DNA of 64,000 nucleotides, from contig JARGSG010000011.1 in assembly GCA_030374805.1 (NCBI GenBank), forward strand, positions 558,001-622,000, given 5' to 3'. The position numbers were made by a program, and so were the translations under genes. Positions 21,153 to 32,156 of this stretch are shown in pieces. This DNA is from Gracilaria gracilis. Lineage: Eukaryota > Rhodophyta > Florideophyceae > Gracilariales > Gracilariaceae. Below the pieces are notes generated by a model, which saw only the letters and a list, made by a program, of their open reading frames with translations, had not been told where the DNA came from and did no database searches. How positions within the stretch are numbered: the stretch's first letter is position 1; each line of letters begins with the position of its first letter.

Positions 21153-21415
21153 GCGGAGAATCTACACACTGTACAGGTCGTAGAGGAACCCCCCAGATCC
21201 TATGTGTTTATGAAACGTTTTGGGGGAGATCCTCCCTTTAGCCGGTGGATCCTGCCTGGTCTGATACTTCCAGTCATCTCTCGCCAAGTCCTTAGATCTT
21301 CTGTAGCTCGCGCGCCAATTGGCTATGACGAAACGTCACGCAGTCCAGATCGCGTTGAGCGTTACAGACACGAAAAGCGCGCGCGTTTTTAACTCTAAGT
21401 ACACCGGTAGTAACT
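21153..21415 (+). repeat. Left TIR of element B
   Basis: It contains GCGGAGAATCTACACACTGTACAGG and then about 230 bp matching the complement of 26677-26929, down to AAGTACACCGGTAGT. Both copies share a non-coding open frame, a by-product of the repeat. Confidence 0.88.
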
Positions 21416-21593
21416 GATAACATCGGCCACCTTGGTACCTTGTGCTACCGGCATCACCCACCCAACGGCCCACCGACCCTGGCACCTTGCGCTACCGCCG
21501 ACACTGCTACGCCAAGCGCGGTGGTGAAGTCTGTCAATCAATGTATGTTTGCACGTTCTTTATGTTCTAAACAATCTAATTATCATTTATAAG

Positions 21594-24200
21594 TCATTGC
21601 TCCGCTCTCATTCCTGTGTATTGTTTGTCAAAGTCATCAACAATAGCAATTGCCTTCGCAATGGCATCCCGCCGGTTACGCACGGAGGAGGCTCGCGCAG
21701 GATTTGAAACTTGCGGCTGCACTGTTTGTTGTTGGGAGCTTCGTCGATCTAGCTTCTGTCGCTTCTGACCTCGTTCCAGGAAAGATCGCTTTCGTTTGCG
21801 GGCTCGCGCTTCCAAACCAGCATTTGGATTGCAAACTTCGACGCTCGACGCGTGTGGGATATGTGTAGGTAAATCTGGAACAGTTGCGAGGACTGGTAGC
21901 GCATCTTGAGGTCGGGTAGGGTACCTTCCGGCTTGGAGCTCCCGTAACCCGTTATTCAAGTACTGAGAGAGACTATGGAGACCAATTTCGCCATAGGTTT
22001 CCGCCAGTCTGTGCATCTGATCATACTTCGCTTTGCCGTCGGAGTAGCTGGCATAAGAAGTTAGCTCTCTTCAGCGCTCTGAAGCTATTCCATGGAGAAT
22101 GTTAGCAGACTCCGTGTTGTGTGCGTTTGATTGGTTCAATGGGAGATTATTTGTCTCGTCAGCCGTTGTTTGTATGCCCCCTCCATCTTAGAAGGACTCT
22201 GATACTGCTTCCCTCAGGGCAGTATGTCTCTCAACGTCCAGAAAACTGGATTGCGGTTCCAGTACGGGTGCCAGAGGTCGGCTATAGGAATCTGGGGTGG
22301 GAGAACAGTTCTAATGGATGGCCAACGATCGGCGACATCGTTGTAGACAACCAGGAAGCGTGTCATATGAGCACATGGGAAGCCCCAAGCCGTCATGTTC
22401 CGGCAGCTGCATCTCCCAGTAATCATATTTTCACCATCGGTGCGCTTGTGGAGGTATATGTTATACTTTCTGGTATTCTGCTCATCAGGTGCGGACTTTG
22501 TGAGGGAGAAGACAACGAGTGGTTGCTCCGACGATATCTGAAGCTGTTCAATATCTATGTCGTAGTTGAAAGGTGCATCTCTGGTGGGGAGGATCTCCGC
22601 ATTTGTCACTTTATAGTGACATGAGTGTTGGACGCTGAGTTCCACAAACTTCTTGATGCTGTAGCTCGTGAAATTTTAAATAAGGTTCGTGGCAGCGTCT
22701 ACGGAGAGCGGGAGTCCAGAAGTGGTAAGATTGTTTCTCAGCGCTGTGTCTCCAAGGGATGCTTTCTTTCCCCGCTCCACCTTGAGACGCTTGGTTATGG
22801 TGGCCATCACGTTTGGTACTTCGGAAAAAGGAACATCGTTGTTCCAAACAAAGTGACGGTACCTCGAGTGGGAGGCCTCACAATAGCCTGAGCCCTGGAA
22901 TAGAAAGCGGTTGAGGGGAGCTTGAGGTCTTTATAGCATCTCATGACCATTGAAGGGTTATCGCGATATAGATACTTATACCACTGTGGTACACTATCTC
23001 TGTAGCTGTAAAAGAACCTCTGTTCGAATTGATTCCTTCTCACTTCAAACTTGTCCACAGTAGAGCTTTTCTTAGCAAGAACAGCCCCTGTCCCATATCC
23101 GCCTTTAAGTCGATTCTACCGATTGACTGACACCAACGCTGTACGTTGGGACCCTGGTTCTTGTTCAGGTGCCAGTCATCCAGCATTATGTGGGAGAACC
23201 GGAACACTTCGCTTGTTGCTCCTATCAACTAGGCGCATTGATCCACAGTGAAGGAGGAGGGGGAGACACGCAAGCATTCTTTAAAGCGCTCTAATATCCA
23301 TACGAAACTAATCATGGTTTCGTTTCCCATATAACCCATGAAAAAGGTCGTGAGGTTGCCATCATTATCGCGTCCATTTATACTCACTAGCGGGAGATTA
23401 AAGCGATTAGCTATTGCCTTGGAGTCCACAGATACCCCTGGGACGATACCGTAGCGCTCGAAGTCATTCGCCCATTCCTCCAAGCACCATGCAACGAATT
23501 GCAGACCGTTCTCGTTATCCGTTCTGCAGTAGATTTTGTGTAAAGGATTCTCTGCCTGCAATCGAAGGAGGTTCTCGTACAGTCTGAGGCACTCCTTATG
23601 TTTGGGGTATTGAGTATCTTCTATGTACTTCAAACGCTTCCGAAATAGCTCCCTGTCCACCATAATGCCATACGTCGTCTCAATTAGTTTAAATACAACA
23701 TCATACTGCAAGTGCAAAGTCGTGCGCAAATGCTTCGCGTCTCGCTCCATGTCCGGAGAGAGCTTCCGTTGTAAAGCTCTCTTTGATGGAGGGTGATTAT
23801 GGTGAGCCTGATCGAACTCAGCAGAGAAAACAAACTTCTGAAGACCAGACTCGGATACCCGCACTCTGCGAACTTTCAAAATATAGGGGCACTTATGCTG
23901 CTCATCGTATGTCAACGAGCATTTGAGATACCCCCGCAGCAACTCTTTCTTCCCGTCTTTGTCCTTCCTGTACTTTGAATCCCTTATGATGAGGTTTTAT
24001 CCGAAGTATTCAGCGATATACTGCAAATGCTGCAGTACTTCGTGATGGGAGCTCCCATCCATCTGATCTAGATAGGCCAAAAACCCTCGACGAATACACT
24101 CCTCAGTAGTATACTCTTCGTCGGACTTACCCGTATTCTCGGTAGTACAGGACGGGGAGGACGATCGCTGACTGGAGTGTGGAGGATGGGAGCGTGGCAA
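21594..24200 (-). pseudogene. MULE transposase of element B, stops and frameshifts
   Basis: The frame opens near 24200 with an ECIRRGFLAYLDQMD region. It then runs (23942-23229) through VDRELFRKR, the first Asp in GVSVDSKAIANRFNLPL and the second Asp in FTVDQCA. A TAG follows immediately. LDDWHLNKNQ and the candidate Glu region continue in other frames (23228-22807), and the SWIM finger CSCRNMTAWGFPCAHM in 22645-22214. The C-terminal tail (22016-21594) carries the same basic NAGLEARARKRKRSF block as copy A. The stops differ from those in copy A, so the two copies decayed independently. Confidence 0.78.
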
Positions 24201-24282
24201 ATCTTCATCACTTGAGGGAAGCGGTAGCGGGGGATCTGATCGCCCTTGAGAAGATACACATGGCTGATATGATATATGATTG

Positions 24283-25242
24283 TCAGAAAGGTATGAGAAC
24301 GTAGTTCGCGTTACACAAGTTTGCTTTTCTTACCTGTTCTTCCATGCGAGAACGTTGGTTTCTTATTGCTTCCGTTATATCAATAACAGAACTGTGTTCT
24401 GACTCTGTCGAGGTGACATGTATCACATCAGGGGAGGGAGATCCTTTGTGGCTCTCGTCGGGAACGGATAGAACTTTCACAAGCTGCCGAGATCCTTTCT
24501 CAACGTTATGAGGAATAGGAAACTTCTCCTCTCCAACCTGTCCAGATCTATTGTTTGTAGGACCTCCTTCAACTTCTTGAGTAGACATATAAATCCCATC
24601 ATGAGGAACCTCACCTAAAGACGCAAGCCACTCTGCTGTGCGACCTGGGCGAGAAGGGAAGGATTCCATAAAATCTTCTACATCACAGTGGATCATATTC
24701 TGCTTCTCATCATATTGCACTTTACTCTGCTCCTCCCTCGACCTTGTAGCATCATTTCCCACCACATCCCCACCCCCAGTGCTCAAGGGCGTGAATGTAA
24801 TGAAGGGAATGCGCAGCCAGTTTGGGGCAATCTTCTTGATGGCGGTTCGAACTGCCTCTCTCCGTTTCTCTTTCTTAAATCGGCTACTTGCGTCGAGGCG
24901 TTCGTGATTATGCATATCGACACCAGAGAGGATCCACCCCGACCCATTTCGGAGGGCTTTCGCCATGAAGGCTGCTCTACACCCGCATCCGGGAGCCTTT
25001 TTCTTGTACTTCAAGCATCTCATTCTAACATTTAGACCGTACTCCCGTGATTTCGTTACGGTCCTCGTGAACTGCATGCCATATTCATATCCTTCTTGAC
25101 CACAGAGATCATGAACATACTGTGGGAGATCAACAACATTCCAAATCCTACCGGAACTTCCACCGTCACCACTTTGATTGCGAGCGCCCTGTTTACCACC
25201 ATCAGCTTTCACTGGAACGGAGGATCCATCAGTGTCCGGCAC
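24283..25242 (-). CDS. FAR1-type DNA-binding protein of element B
   Basis: The 319-residue frame places the FAR1-like module at about residues 35-115 (GYEYGMQFTRTV, REYGLNVRMRCLKYKKKAPGCGC, SGVDMHNHERL). This precedes an acidic serine-rich linker with a conserved ISTEYMSTQ-like segment. It parallels 18595-19455 in element A. Whether it is translated alone or fused to the transposase by splicing cannot be told from the sequence. Confidence 0.6.
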   Translation of the reverse strand: MPDTDGSSVPVKADGGKQGARNQSGDGGSSGRIWNVVDLPQYVHDLCGQEGYEYGMQFTRTVTKSREYGLNVRMRCLKYKKKAPGCGCRAAFMAKALRNGSGWILSGVDMHNHERLDASSRFKKEKRREAVRTAIKKIAPNWLRIPFITFTPLSTGGGDVVGNDATRSREEQSKVQYDEKQNMIHCDVEDFMESFPSRPGRTAEWLASLGEVPHDGIYMSTQEVEGGPTNNRSGQVGEEKFPIPHNVEKGSRQLVKVLSVPDESHKGSPSPDVIHVTSTESEHSSVIDITEAIRNQRSRMEEQVRKANLCNANYVLIPF

Positions 25243-25260
25243 AGAGGATCTAGCATTGTC

Positions 25261-26241
25261 CTACTTCCCAAAAGCAGTAACATCCTTCCCTTCATCGCCT
25301 TTCATGCGGGATGTGTCATTTCCTTTCTCCTGTTTCGATCTAACGTCCTTCAACTTCGCATGGCTGGGAACCCTTAGATCCTCCGAACTGGTACTGCAAG
25401 CCGGTTGTTCGTTTTTCGGGCTACAGTTCTTCCCAACCACAGTATTGGGCACAACCTCAGGATCTCGTTCTTGCCGTGCGGCATAAATACGCTCCCGACG
25501 CTGCATTTGAATCTGAGATACAGCATTCTCGTCCGATATCGGCAGCAAATGACTCACTGCCATAACCGTACGCACTCGAGCCTCTACACAGGCACACCGA
25601 TACCGCTCCGTGAGGTTTTTCTCGTGGCCCGCCAGGAAAGGAACGTTGAGCATGACACCCAATGTACGAGCAAATTGGCTCATCATTGACAGCAAGTACG
25701 CCCCGCAGCTATAGAAGTCCGTCTGCGGGGCGAATTTAAGTATATCCAACATGTAATTCTCCCTTCTCAACGTCCATTCCTTATCCTCACCAAGCGCGCG
25801 GTCAATAATCTTCGTTATCAGAAGTCTACAGCGTTCCGGTATATCGAACACTAGACTGTCGCCCCAGTAAATATCCCATTGCTTTCCCTCCCTCTGTGCC
25901 GCCAAAAACGCTCCCCAGTTTACGTAGTCCACATTAATACGGACAACAATAGTTGACACCTCACGAGAACTAAGATACAGCTTCTAACTAAACCGCCCGA
26001 CAAATCGCGATATTATGCGCTCTTGCTCCGCCCTGCCTGCTGTATCGAATTTCTTCGAAATGGGATGGAGTTTACAACCTGCCTGTGAGGGAACAAGTAT
26101 GACTCCACTATTCGGTTCGAGTTCCAAGATGCTTGCATCTACCAAAATGTTACAGAACCAGTGGCCTTGTTTGGAGGATTCCACGAGGTTGGACCCTATC
26201 TCGCCCTTAGAGTTCCTTGAGGTTTTGTTTTCGATGATCAT
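25261..26241 (-). pseudogene. Ulp1/C48-like peptidase of element B, catalytic His lost
   Basis: Two frames (26241-25984 and 25959-25261) together parallel the 337-aa peptidase of element A. They are separated by a stop just after VGRFS. The Asp (YWGDSLVF) and Gln/Cys (QTDFYSCGAY) are kept. The position of the catalytic His reads DYVNWGAF where copy A has EGKHWAAF, so His is Asn. This predicts an inactive peptidase. Confidence 0.75.
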
Positions 26242-26315
26242 ATAGTACCATAGACTCTTTCACTCATTGAAACCGCTCCCATGCTTCCTGTGGAACGATA
26301 TATTCGTTTTTTTGC

Positions 26316-26576
26316 TTACCATGCAAACGAAAGAAGATAGTTCAGATACAAGTGTTTGTATCTTTTTTTCTCGGCTTTTGTCAGACAAAATTCTTGATTT
26401 GCCACGCTTTTCGCAGCATTGAGGTTTTTTGGAGTCTGAACCGAATTGAAGTTACAATCCACTTTTTTACTAGAGTCCTCGTTTCTTGGATCAAGGAAGG
26501 CAATGATAATCGAATCAAGAGGATCGATTGGTAGAAAACGAACAGTACTATCATTGTCTGCGCGGAAGGTTATCAT
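26316..26576 (-). CDS. N-terminal exon-like frame of element B
   Basis: MITFRADNDSTVRFLP starts 100 bp inside the right TIR and parallels the upstream frame of element A. Its continuation into the peptidase is lost or spliced. The product is not recognised. Confidence 0.4.
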   Translation of the reverse strand: MITFRADNDSTVRFLPIDPLDSIIIAFLDPRNEDSSKKVDCNFNSVQTPKNLNAAKSVANQEFCLTKAEKKRYKHLYLNYLLSFAW

Positions 26577-26676
26577 GGCGAGGTTTTAGGCGGTACGCAA
26601 GAGTATACCGCGACTAAGAGATGGTAAAACAACAACGTCATTAACCATCGTGGTCCGTTTGTTTACTTCGATGGCG

Positions 26677-26955
26677 ACTACCGGTGTACTTAGTTAGAAA
26701 CGCGCGCGCTTTTTGTGGCTGTAACGCTCAACGCGATCTGGACAGTGTGACGTTTCGTCATAGCCAATTGGCGCGCGAGCTACAGAAGATCTAAGGACTT
26801 GGCGAGAGATGACTGGGAGTATCAGACCCGGCAGGATCCACCGACTAAAGGGAGGATCTCCCCCAAAACGTTTCATAAACACATAGGATCTGGGGGGTTC
26901 CTCTACGACCTGTACAGTGCGTAGATTCTTCGCGGGCTTAGATTCTCCGGGGGTA
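26677..26955 (-). repeat. Right TIR and terminus of element B
   Basis: It is the inverted partner of 21153-21415. The outer end reads TAGATTCTTCGCGGGCT, then TAGATTCTCCGGGGGTA, so the terminal motif is duplicated. It finishes flush with the 9-bp duplication at 26956. Confidence 0.87.
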
Positions 26956-26964
26956 CCCCTGAAG
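26956..26964. repeat. Right target-site duplication of composite A/B
   Basis: CCCCTGAAG is identical to 14931-14939. Confidence 0.88.
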
Positions 26965-28516
26965 TCAATGCATTTAGGCAATTGCCAAAAAGCTGGGGTT
27001 CTGTATGGTATGGAAGTCTTGACGGAGTATGGGAGACGCGTGCGCAGAGGAGTACAGACGTCGACGCTGTCGCTTTTCGGGCCAGTTCAGGGACAAAAGT
27101 GATCCCTCCCGTCTGGCCTCTCCCTTCTTAGAGAGTCCAGGCGGGCTCTCGTTTATTTAGGCCTTTCCGTCTCTGTCCAGCGCAGCGCAGCGATCTCTCC
27201 GTCGCCCGAGCTGCCCGCGAGCGGCGGCAGCAGCGCGGCTAACGAGAGAAGCGCTTGCGCTGGACACGTGCGAGACGATAGCACAAAGCACATTCTGGAC
27301 AACATGCGCGATGAATTGTCCCAGTGTAGAAAGGCCCTTACATTGCGCTTGTATCTACACGTGCGAACACATGTCACGAAGGGGGCCACGCGTGAAAGCG
27401 CTGCTACCCTTGCTGCATTTGCTTCTTGTACCTTCGGTAGATACCTTCAGTCTCGCTGGTCTGCCGCGAGCTCAATTACGCCGGAGTCGAAGCCTTGTTC
27501 TAGGTGCAGTCACCATGACATGGTGACTGTACATTGCATAGCTCGTTTTCGAACACTTTTCAGAGCAGAGAGATTGAACGGATCAGCAGCACATATCGCA
27601 TGTATGACGTGAAGCCCTTCACTGAATGGCACGCCCAATGTTGACGTCACGCGAATGAGGTCCATTGAAGTGGCGACACTCTCCGACTTGGTGCACAATA
27701 TGCACGGCAAACAGGTGCTGCTGTGCTGTCCCGCGCCGCTTGGCGGCTAATGTTGACACGGGATGCGTCACACGGCACCGTACCATGTGTGCGCGCACAA
27801 AGCCTAGAGCGCGCAACGCCTTGCGCGTACATTGTTGAGCTCGGTCATCGCCGAACAGATCCACCTTTTTTGGCACTTCTGAGGGAACGGTTGGATGACG
27901 CCCATGAATGATGGCAGTCGATGATGCTTATGCGTCAGTGGATGGAACGGGCTTTGCACACGGGCGTGCTCACTTTTCGTATTGCTGGCTGTGCACGAGC
28001 CAGCATTTGTGCGTAGATACTGTGGATGCTTGACACGATCGTGACTTATTGTCGAAGTGCGTACTGAAGCATACGGTCAAGTCCTTTAACTCCGCCTGTG
28101 TTCCTACTCCCATATACATTTTCCTGTGTACCGAAAGTGGCTTTGTAGCTCCCTTGGGGGGCCTATGGAGAACTTGCTGTCCTGCGATGACCCCCATCAA
28201 TGATGCAGAATAGAATCTTCATTACCGTGTATAACAGGCGAACAAACCCTTCCAGATGGAAGGTGGTCTACTTATCAGATGATGTCTCACAGTCGGGGCG
28301 AAAGGAAAAAAAGGATAACACAATATCAAGGAGAGAACTGCCTGGAATTGGTGCTGTGCTTTGGATCTCTCCAACGGTGTCGCTACATGCACTACCTCTA
28401 CTGCTACTTTGCGCAAGACAACGGGGGCGTCTGCACTCATAAGAAGTCACGTCGGTCATAGCTGCGGAGTGCGGTTCACTGACTTCTCAGACTCCTCAAC
28501 TGTCATTAGGGCCATG
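26965..28516. other. Gap with no recognised gene
   Basis: It contains an imperfect hairpin of about 15 bp at 27106-27150 (CCCGTCTGGCCTCTC ... GAGAGTCCAGGCGGG). Several short open frames on both strands (up to 114 aa) have no recognisable family. It may include the former right flank of element C. Confidence 0.4.
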
Positions 28517-29629
28517 CTATTGCCCCCAATTATGCTCTTCCTTGACCTTCTCGTACACAGCATCCACGATACACTGCGTCCTCATAGTTTCTACCGCCCA
28601 CTTTGAAGAAGCGCTCAAATCGTTGTCTTGAATCATACGAACAAATTCTTGTACCATCTTCGTAGCCTGTGATCGCCCACCTTCATCCACGTGGATCTGT
28701 TCAGCAGATGGGTAGCACCATTGATAATCATCATCTCCATCGATTGCTTGAACTGACTTCTGGAAGATATACTCAGTATCGTCCGTGTAATCTTCTGCCT
28801 TCCGAACTGATTCGAAGATGGAGGATTGTGTGGGGGGTACACCATATCCATCTACCTCAAGATAGCCCATCTCACCCAAAACAGTCGTCCGCATTATCAA
28901 GGTTGCAGTGCAATCTATGACAAAGCACAAAGATATCTTATTGCCATCTTCATTTCCAAACTTTACGACCCCTTCAACATTCTCTACAACATTAGGGAAA
29001 CGTTCATGTGCCTTACTTGTGCATTTAACTGACAGTATGTTTCTGGTAACGTTGACACCGAGGAATGCGATAGCCGAGCGTGCCACATACCAGCCAAGAT
29101 CGCCCCAAAGTGTCATAGGTTCAAGTTCGGGCTTCGATCGGATGTTGTTAGCCAAGTTTGGCATGGGTATGCAGTACGTAGCCTGCAATCGCTTTATCTT
29201 TCCGATATCACCCGCCGCAATCCGTTCTTGGACTTCTTTGGTGCGAGCAGCATGCACAAAATGGGTGGCATCCATGAATATAACCTTTGCCTTCTCACAC
29301 GCATTCGTTATCTCTTCCACCTGCGCAGCAGATGCGAATGGTTTATCGACGAAAACGTGCTTGCCCGCGTTGGCACTGCGAATTGCCCATTCGGTGGCGA
29401 GAGCAGTCGGGAGCGGGATATAAACGGCATCAATAGGTTTGTCTAGGATTTGCTCGTAGTTACATGCATGTTTGATATTGTGCTTGTCGGCATACTTCTG
29501 CGCTCTGTCGACATTGCGAGACGCTATAGCAGTGCACTCGATTCCGTCAACGAAAGAAACACTCTTCACAATCACGTCGCTGATACTTGCAGTGGATATT
29601 ATCCCTAGCCGAACGACTGTGCTGCCCAT
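28517..29629 (-). CDS. Gfo/Idh/MocA-family NAD(P)-dependent oxidoreductase
   Basis: The 370-residue protein is full length for the family. The N-terminal Rossmann half starts VRLGIISTASIS (about residues 6-17). VYIPLPT (about 69-75) and GKHVFVDKPFA (about 89-99) follow, the latter holding the catalytic lysine of the EKP-type motif. The C-terminal half is the alpha/beta substrate domain with DLGWYVARSAIAFLG (about 177-191). The family oxidises or reduces sugars and related polyols. The best guess is a dihydrodiol or xylose dehydrogenase-like member, but the substrate cannot be read from the sequence. No targeting signal is evident, so it is probably cytosolic. There is a single exon. Confidence 0.88.
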   Translation of the reverse strand: MGSTVVRLGIISTASISDVIVKSVSFVDGIECTAIASRNVDRAQKYADKHNIKHACNYEQILDKPIDAVYIPLPTALATEWAIRSANAGKHVFVDKPFASAAQVEEITNACEKAKVIFMDATHFVHAARTKEVQERIAAGDIGKIKRLQATYCIPMPNLANNIRSKPELEPMTLWGDLGWYVARSAIAFLGVNVTRNILSVKCTSKAHERFPNVVENVEGVVKFGNEDGNKISLCFVIDCTATLIMRTTVLGEMGYLEVDGYGVPPTQSSIFESVRKAEDYTDDTEYIFQKSVQAIDGDDDYQWCYPSAEQIHVDEGGRSQATKMVQEFVRMIQDNDLSASSKWAVETMRTQCIVDAVYEKVKEEHNWGQ

Positions 29630-31017
29630 GACGAGAAGAATGGTCGTAGAAAGACGGAAAAGTAAGAGGGTGATTTGTTAAAGAGTTTTCGGGCAGATGT
29701 GAGTCGATGTGCGGAACAGAAGGTGTGCTCGAGTAGCGACTGAGATTTTTGCTTCTTGCCCAGGCGAGTCTTCACAACTGTCAAAATCTATCCTTGGGCT
29801 GCCAAACGATCACCCCAAAACGATGGAAGGGAATCATTTTCCAATCCAGGCACCAATCGATTTAACATCTCTGAGATAGGGATTATCTTTCTTTCGGCCA
29901 ATCGTCATCGCTCGCGATGCTTTGTCTCCCATTCGCTTTGTCTTTCCCAGGTCTCGCGGGACTCCAGTGAAGCTAGCTTGTCACAAACGCCTTAACATAT
30001 TAAACATTCGTAACCATAGCAGATGATGTCTTCACATGCCTTTCAAGCCCACACGTACAAGCGCTTTTACAGTGCAAACGATCTGGCGCAATGATGGCAC
30101 GCAATGATAGCGCAAAGGTCCGAATGGGCAAGCCAAAGTCTGGGCCGAGTGTGCGCAGTCCGTGGACGCACTCTTTTTTCCCGGCGACAGACTCTGCTTA
30201 TCAGAGTGAGAGAAGCGACAAAGGGAAGGAAACGAGACGGACGCACAATGTGTGTGCACGATGCTCGAAATTGTTGAGCACTGCGCATTCGATTAGTTTG
30301 CAGCAATAGATACGTTTGTTGATGCTACAGCGTAAAAAAATGCGCTGAGGATCGAAGTCATGGACGAAATACAAGAGGCGTTGTTGCCACCTTCTGAAGC
30401 ACTTGCTTTCTGAGAGGCACATATGTCAAGGTGCTAATGCTCAGGTTTAGATCCTTCTCGACATTGTGTCTGGGAAGTCATCCGTTCGTGAAGCAAATCT
30501 TTAGCTCCTGTTTTCTTAAGTGGATTGCCATCGTGAGGCAGGAACACGGGGAGGAAGAGCTGTACGGCTGATCTGTTGCGATCCAGGCGATGCTCATGCA
30601 GAAGGATCACGCAAAGTGGTGTTGAAGAAGTATCATAATCCGTTGGAAGCTAACGACCATATTTGGATGTTCAAGCACCGGGTTACCTAGAGGGCATCTC
30701 AGATATTCGCACCGGGTTGACCAGCGTATTGGCTACAGGGCCTTACATGAAGGATAGTGCAAAGACGGAAGGTGAATGTGTTGCTAGGGTTGTGTCATTG
30801 GCGCCTAGGAGGCACGCCTCGGAAACTCCCCATGAAAGAAAACTGATTCACATGCGTCTATCTAAGAGAGAACTGCAACGTCATGTTGTGGTGGGCACGG
30901 TCCAAGTCACGTCAGCAACCACCTCGTCTCAAAGAGCAGTGATATTGTGCCGGCTAAAGTTGTGGAATGTGATTGCCTTGAGTACAGTAACCTTACCTGC
31001 TTCTGTCTCTGTGCCTT
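29630..31017. other. Gap with no recognised gene
   Basis: It is upstream of the oxidoreductase and downstream of the Rpr2-like gene. Short open frames on both strands (up to 128 aa at 30663-31049) show no domain. Confidence 0.4.
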
Positions 31018-31626
31018 CTACAGCGGATCGAAGAGGAAAGATGCTGTGAGCCCGCCTTGGGATCCAGGTGCTTTTGGTTCGGTGCTGTTGCCCTTTGGCT
31101 TTCTTCGCTTCTTCTTCTTCTTGTTCGACGAGTTGCGTGCGGATGCCGCGTCCGTATCTGGTACACTCTGTTCGACGCTTTGGTTCGCGTCATCACGTTT
31201 CCCTACCGTGTTGTTTTTGGCCTTCCTCGCTTTCCTCAGTACTCTCCTTCTGAACGTGATCATTTCCGCTTCGTCGGCCTTTGGTCTGCAGTCCCTACGC
31301 ACTCCTCTTTCCACATTGTTTGTGCCACAGCCTTCGCAAGTGCTGATGATTACATTTCGAAACGCCTCGCACCTGCGTCTCGTTTTCTTGACCACCTTAC
31401 GAACTCGTACTCTTGATGTGCTCATCAGGGCCGCGCATTTGTTACAATGCTTTCGTTTTGCAAACGACGACATGCCATCTTCCGGAACAGAAGTTGCCAG
31501 TGTTACTGCAAGTCGTTGTGAGACCGTGGGCGCGATCGCCTGGAGTTCGTTGGCTGCATTCCACAAGTGCTCCAAGGTCGTGCGATCCTCTGGGGAGCTT
31601 CCTGGCATCGTTGTGGTCTCCATCAC
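31018..31626 (-). CDS. Rpr2/Rpp21/Snm1-like RNase P/MRP protein subunit
   Basis: The 202-residue protein has a helical N-terminal part (LEHLWNAANELQAIAP). The zinc ribbon of the Rpr2/Rpp21/Snm1 family follows: C-x2-C at residues 61-64 (KHCNKCAAL), the VRVRKVVKK strand, and C-x2-C at 97-100 (TCEGCG). The C-terminal 80 residues are basic and end in a lysine-rich block (SSNKKKKKRRKPKG), suitable for RNA binding or nucleolar targeting. Such subunits help RNase P cut 5' leaders from pre-tRNA, or RNase MRP process pre-rRNA. Which complex it serves cannot be decided here. There is a single exon and the start is the first ATG. Confidence 0.78.
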   Translation of the reverse strand: MMETTTMPGSSPEDRTTLEHLWNAANELQAIAPTVSQRLAVTLATSVPEDGMSSFAKRKHCNKCAALMSTSRVRVRKVVKKTRRRCEAFRNVIISTCEGCGTNNVERGVRRDCRPKADEAEMITFRRRVLRKARKAKNNTVGKRDDANQSVEQSVPDTDAASARNSSNKKKKKRRKPKGNSTEPKAPGSQGGLTASFLFDPL

Positions 31627-32156
31627 AGTAAGCGTTAAAGCGGGTTAGCCCTCATACCTTCTTGGTACCAGAAAGGGACCTAGCACAGTTGGCGCGATGG
31701 TGGTCAGCCAAAAATGGGGTGCAATCCAGCAGGTGGGCGGTTTTGATCCTTGTTTTGTGCTCGTCGTTGAGCATTTGTACTTTGCAATTCAGTTTTGTAT
31801 CCGTTTGCGTGCATAACTCCATCCACGTCACTCTCCTACCACCGCTCCTCCCGCACCTCTCGCATCTCCCGCACCTGTCGCACTGCTCGTTGTGTTCCAG
31901 CGCTTTTCGGCTGGAGGAACTCGCTGACAGCGAAGCTGTTGGGTTTTTCTATAGAAGGAGGACCGTGCTCCATCACTCCACAACTAGCTCCCCCCGGTTC
32001 ACTCAGCGTCTTGGTCGCGAGCCCTTCTTCCCCTTCGTTCTCATCGTTCCCTTCACTCCCTTCAGTTCTTTCACTTCCTTCCTCACTTTCATCCTCTCCG
32101 TTTCCTCTCCGTTTCCTCTCCCCTTCCTTTCCCTTTGCTCGTTTTGGGGATCCATA

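Larger units (their letters stand above)
21150..26955 (-). mobile_element. Mutator-like element B (Ulp1 / FAR1 / transposase)
   Basis: The terminal inverted repeats are about 260 bp (21153-21415 and 26677-26929, extending to 26955). The right end has an extra outer copy of TAGATTCTCC and then the 9-bp duplication. Gene content and order are the same as element A on the same strand. The TIR bodies differ from A beyond the first 35 bp, so A and B are sister families. The transposase and the peptidase are both broken. Confidence 0.85.

Noticed and set aside
27268..28200. Several frames of 60-114 aa on both strands
   Set aside because: No recognisable domain and none dominates. Likely random.
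30947..31648. 233-residue plus-strand frame
   Set aside because: It is antisense to the Rpr2-like gene, which has clear zinc-ribbon motifs.
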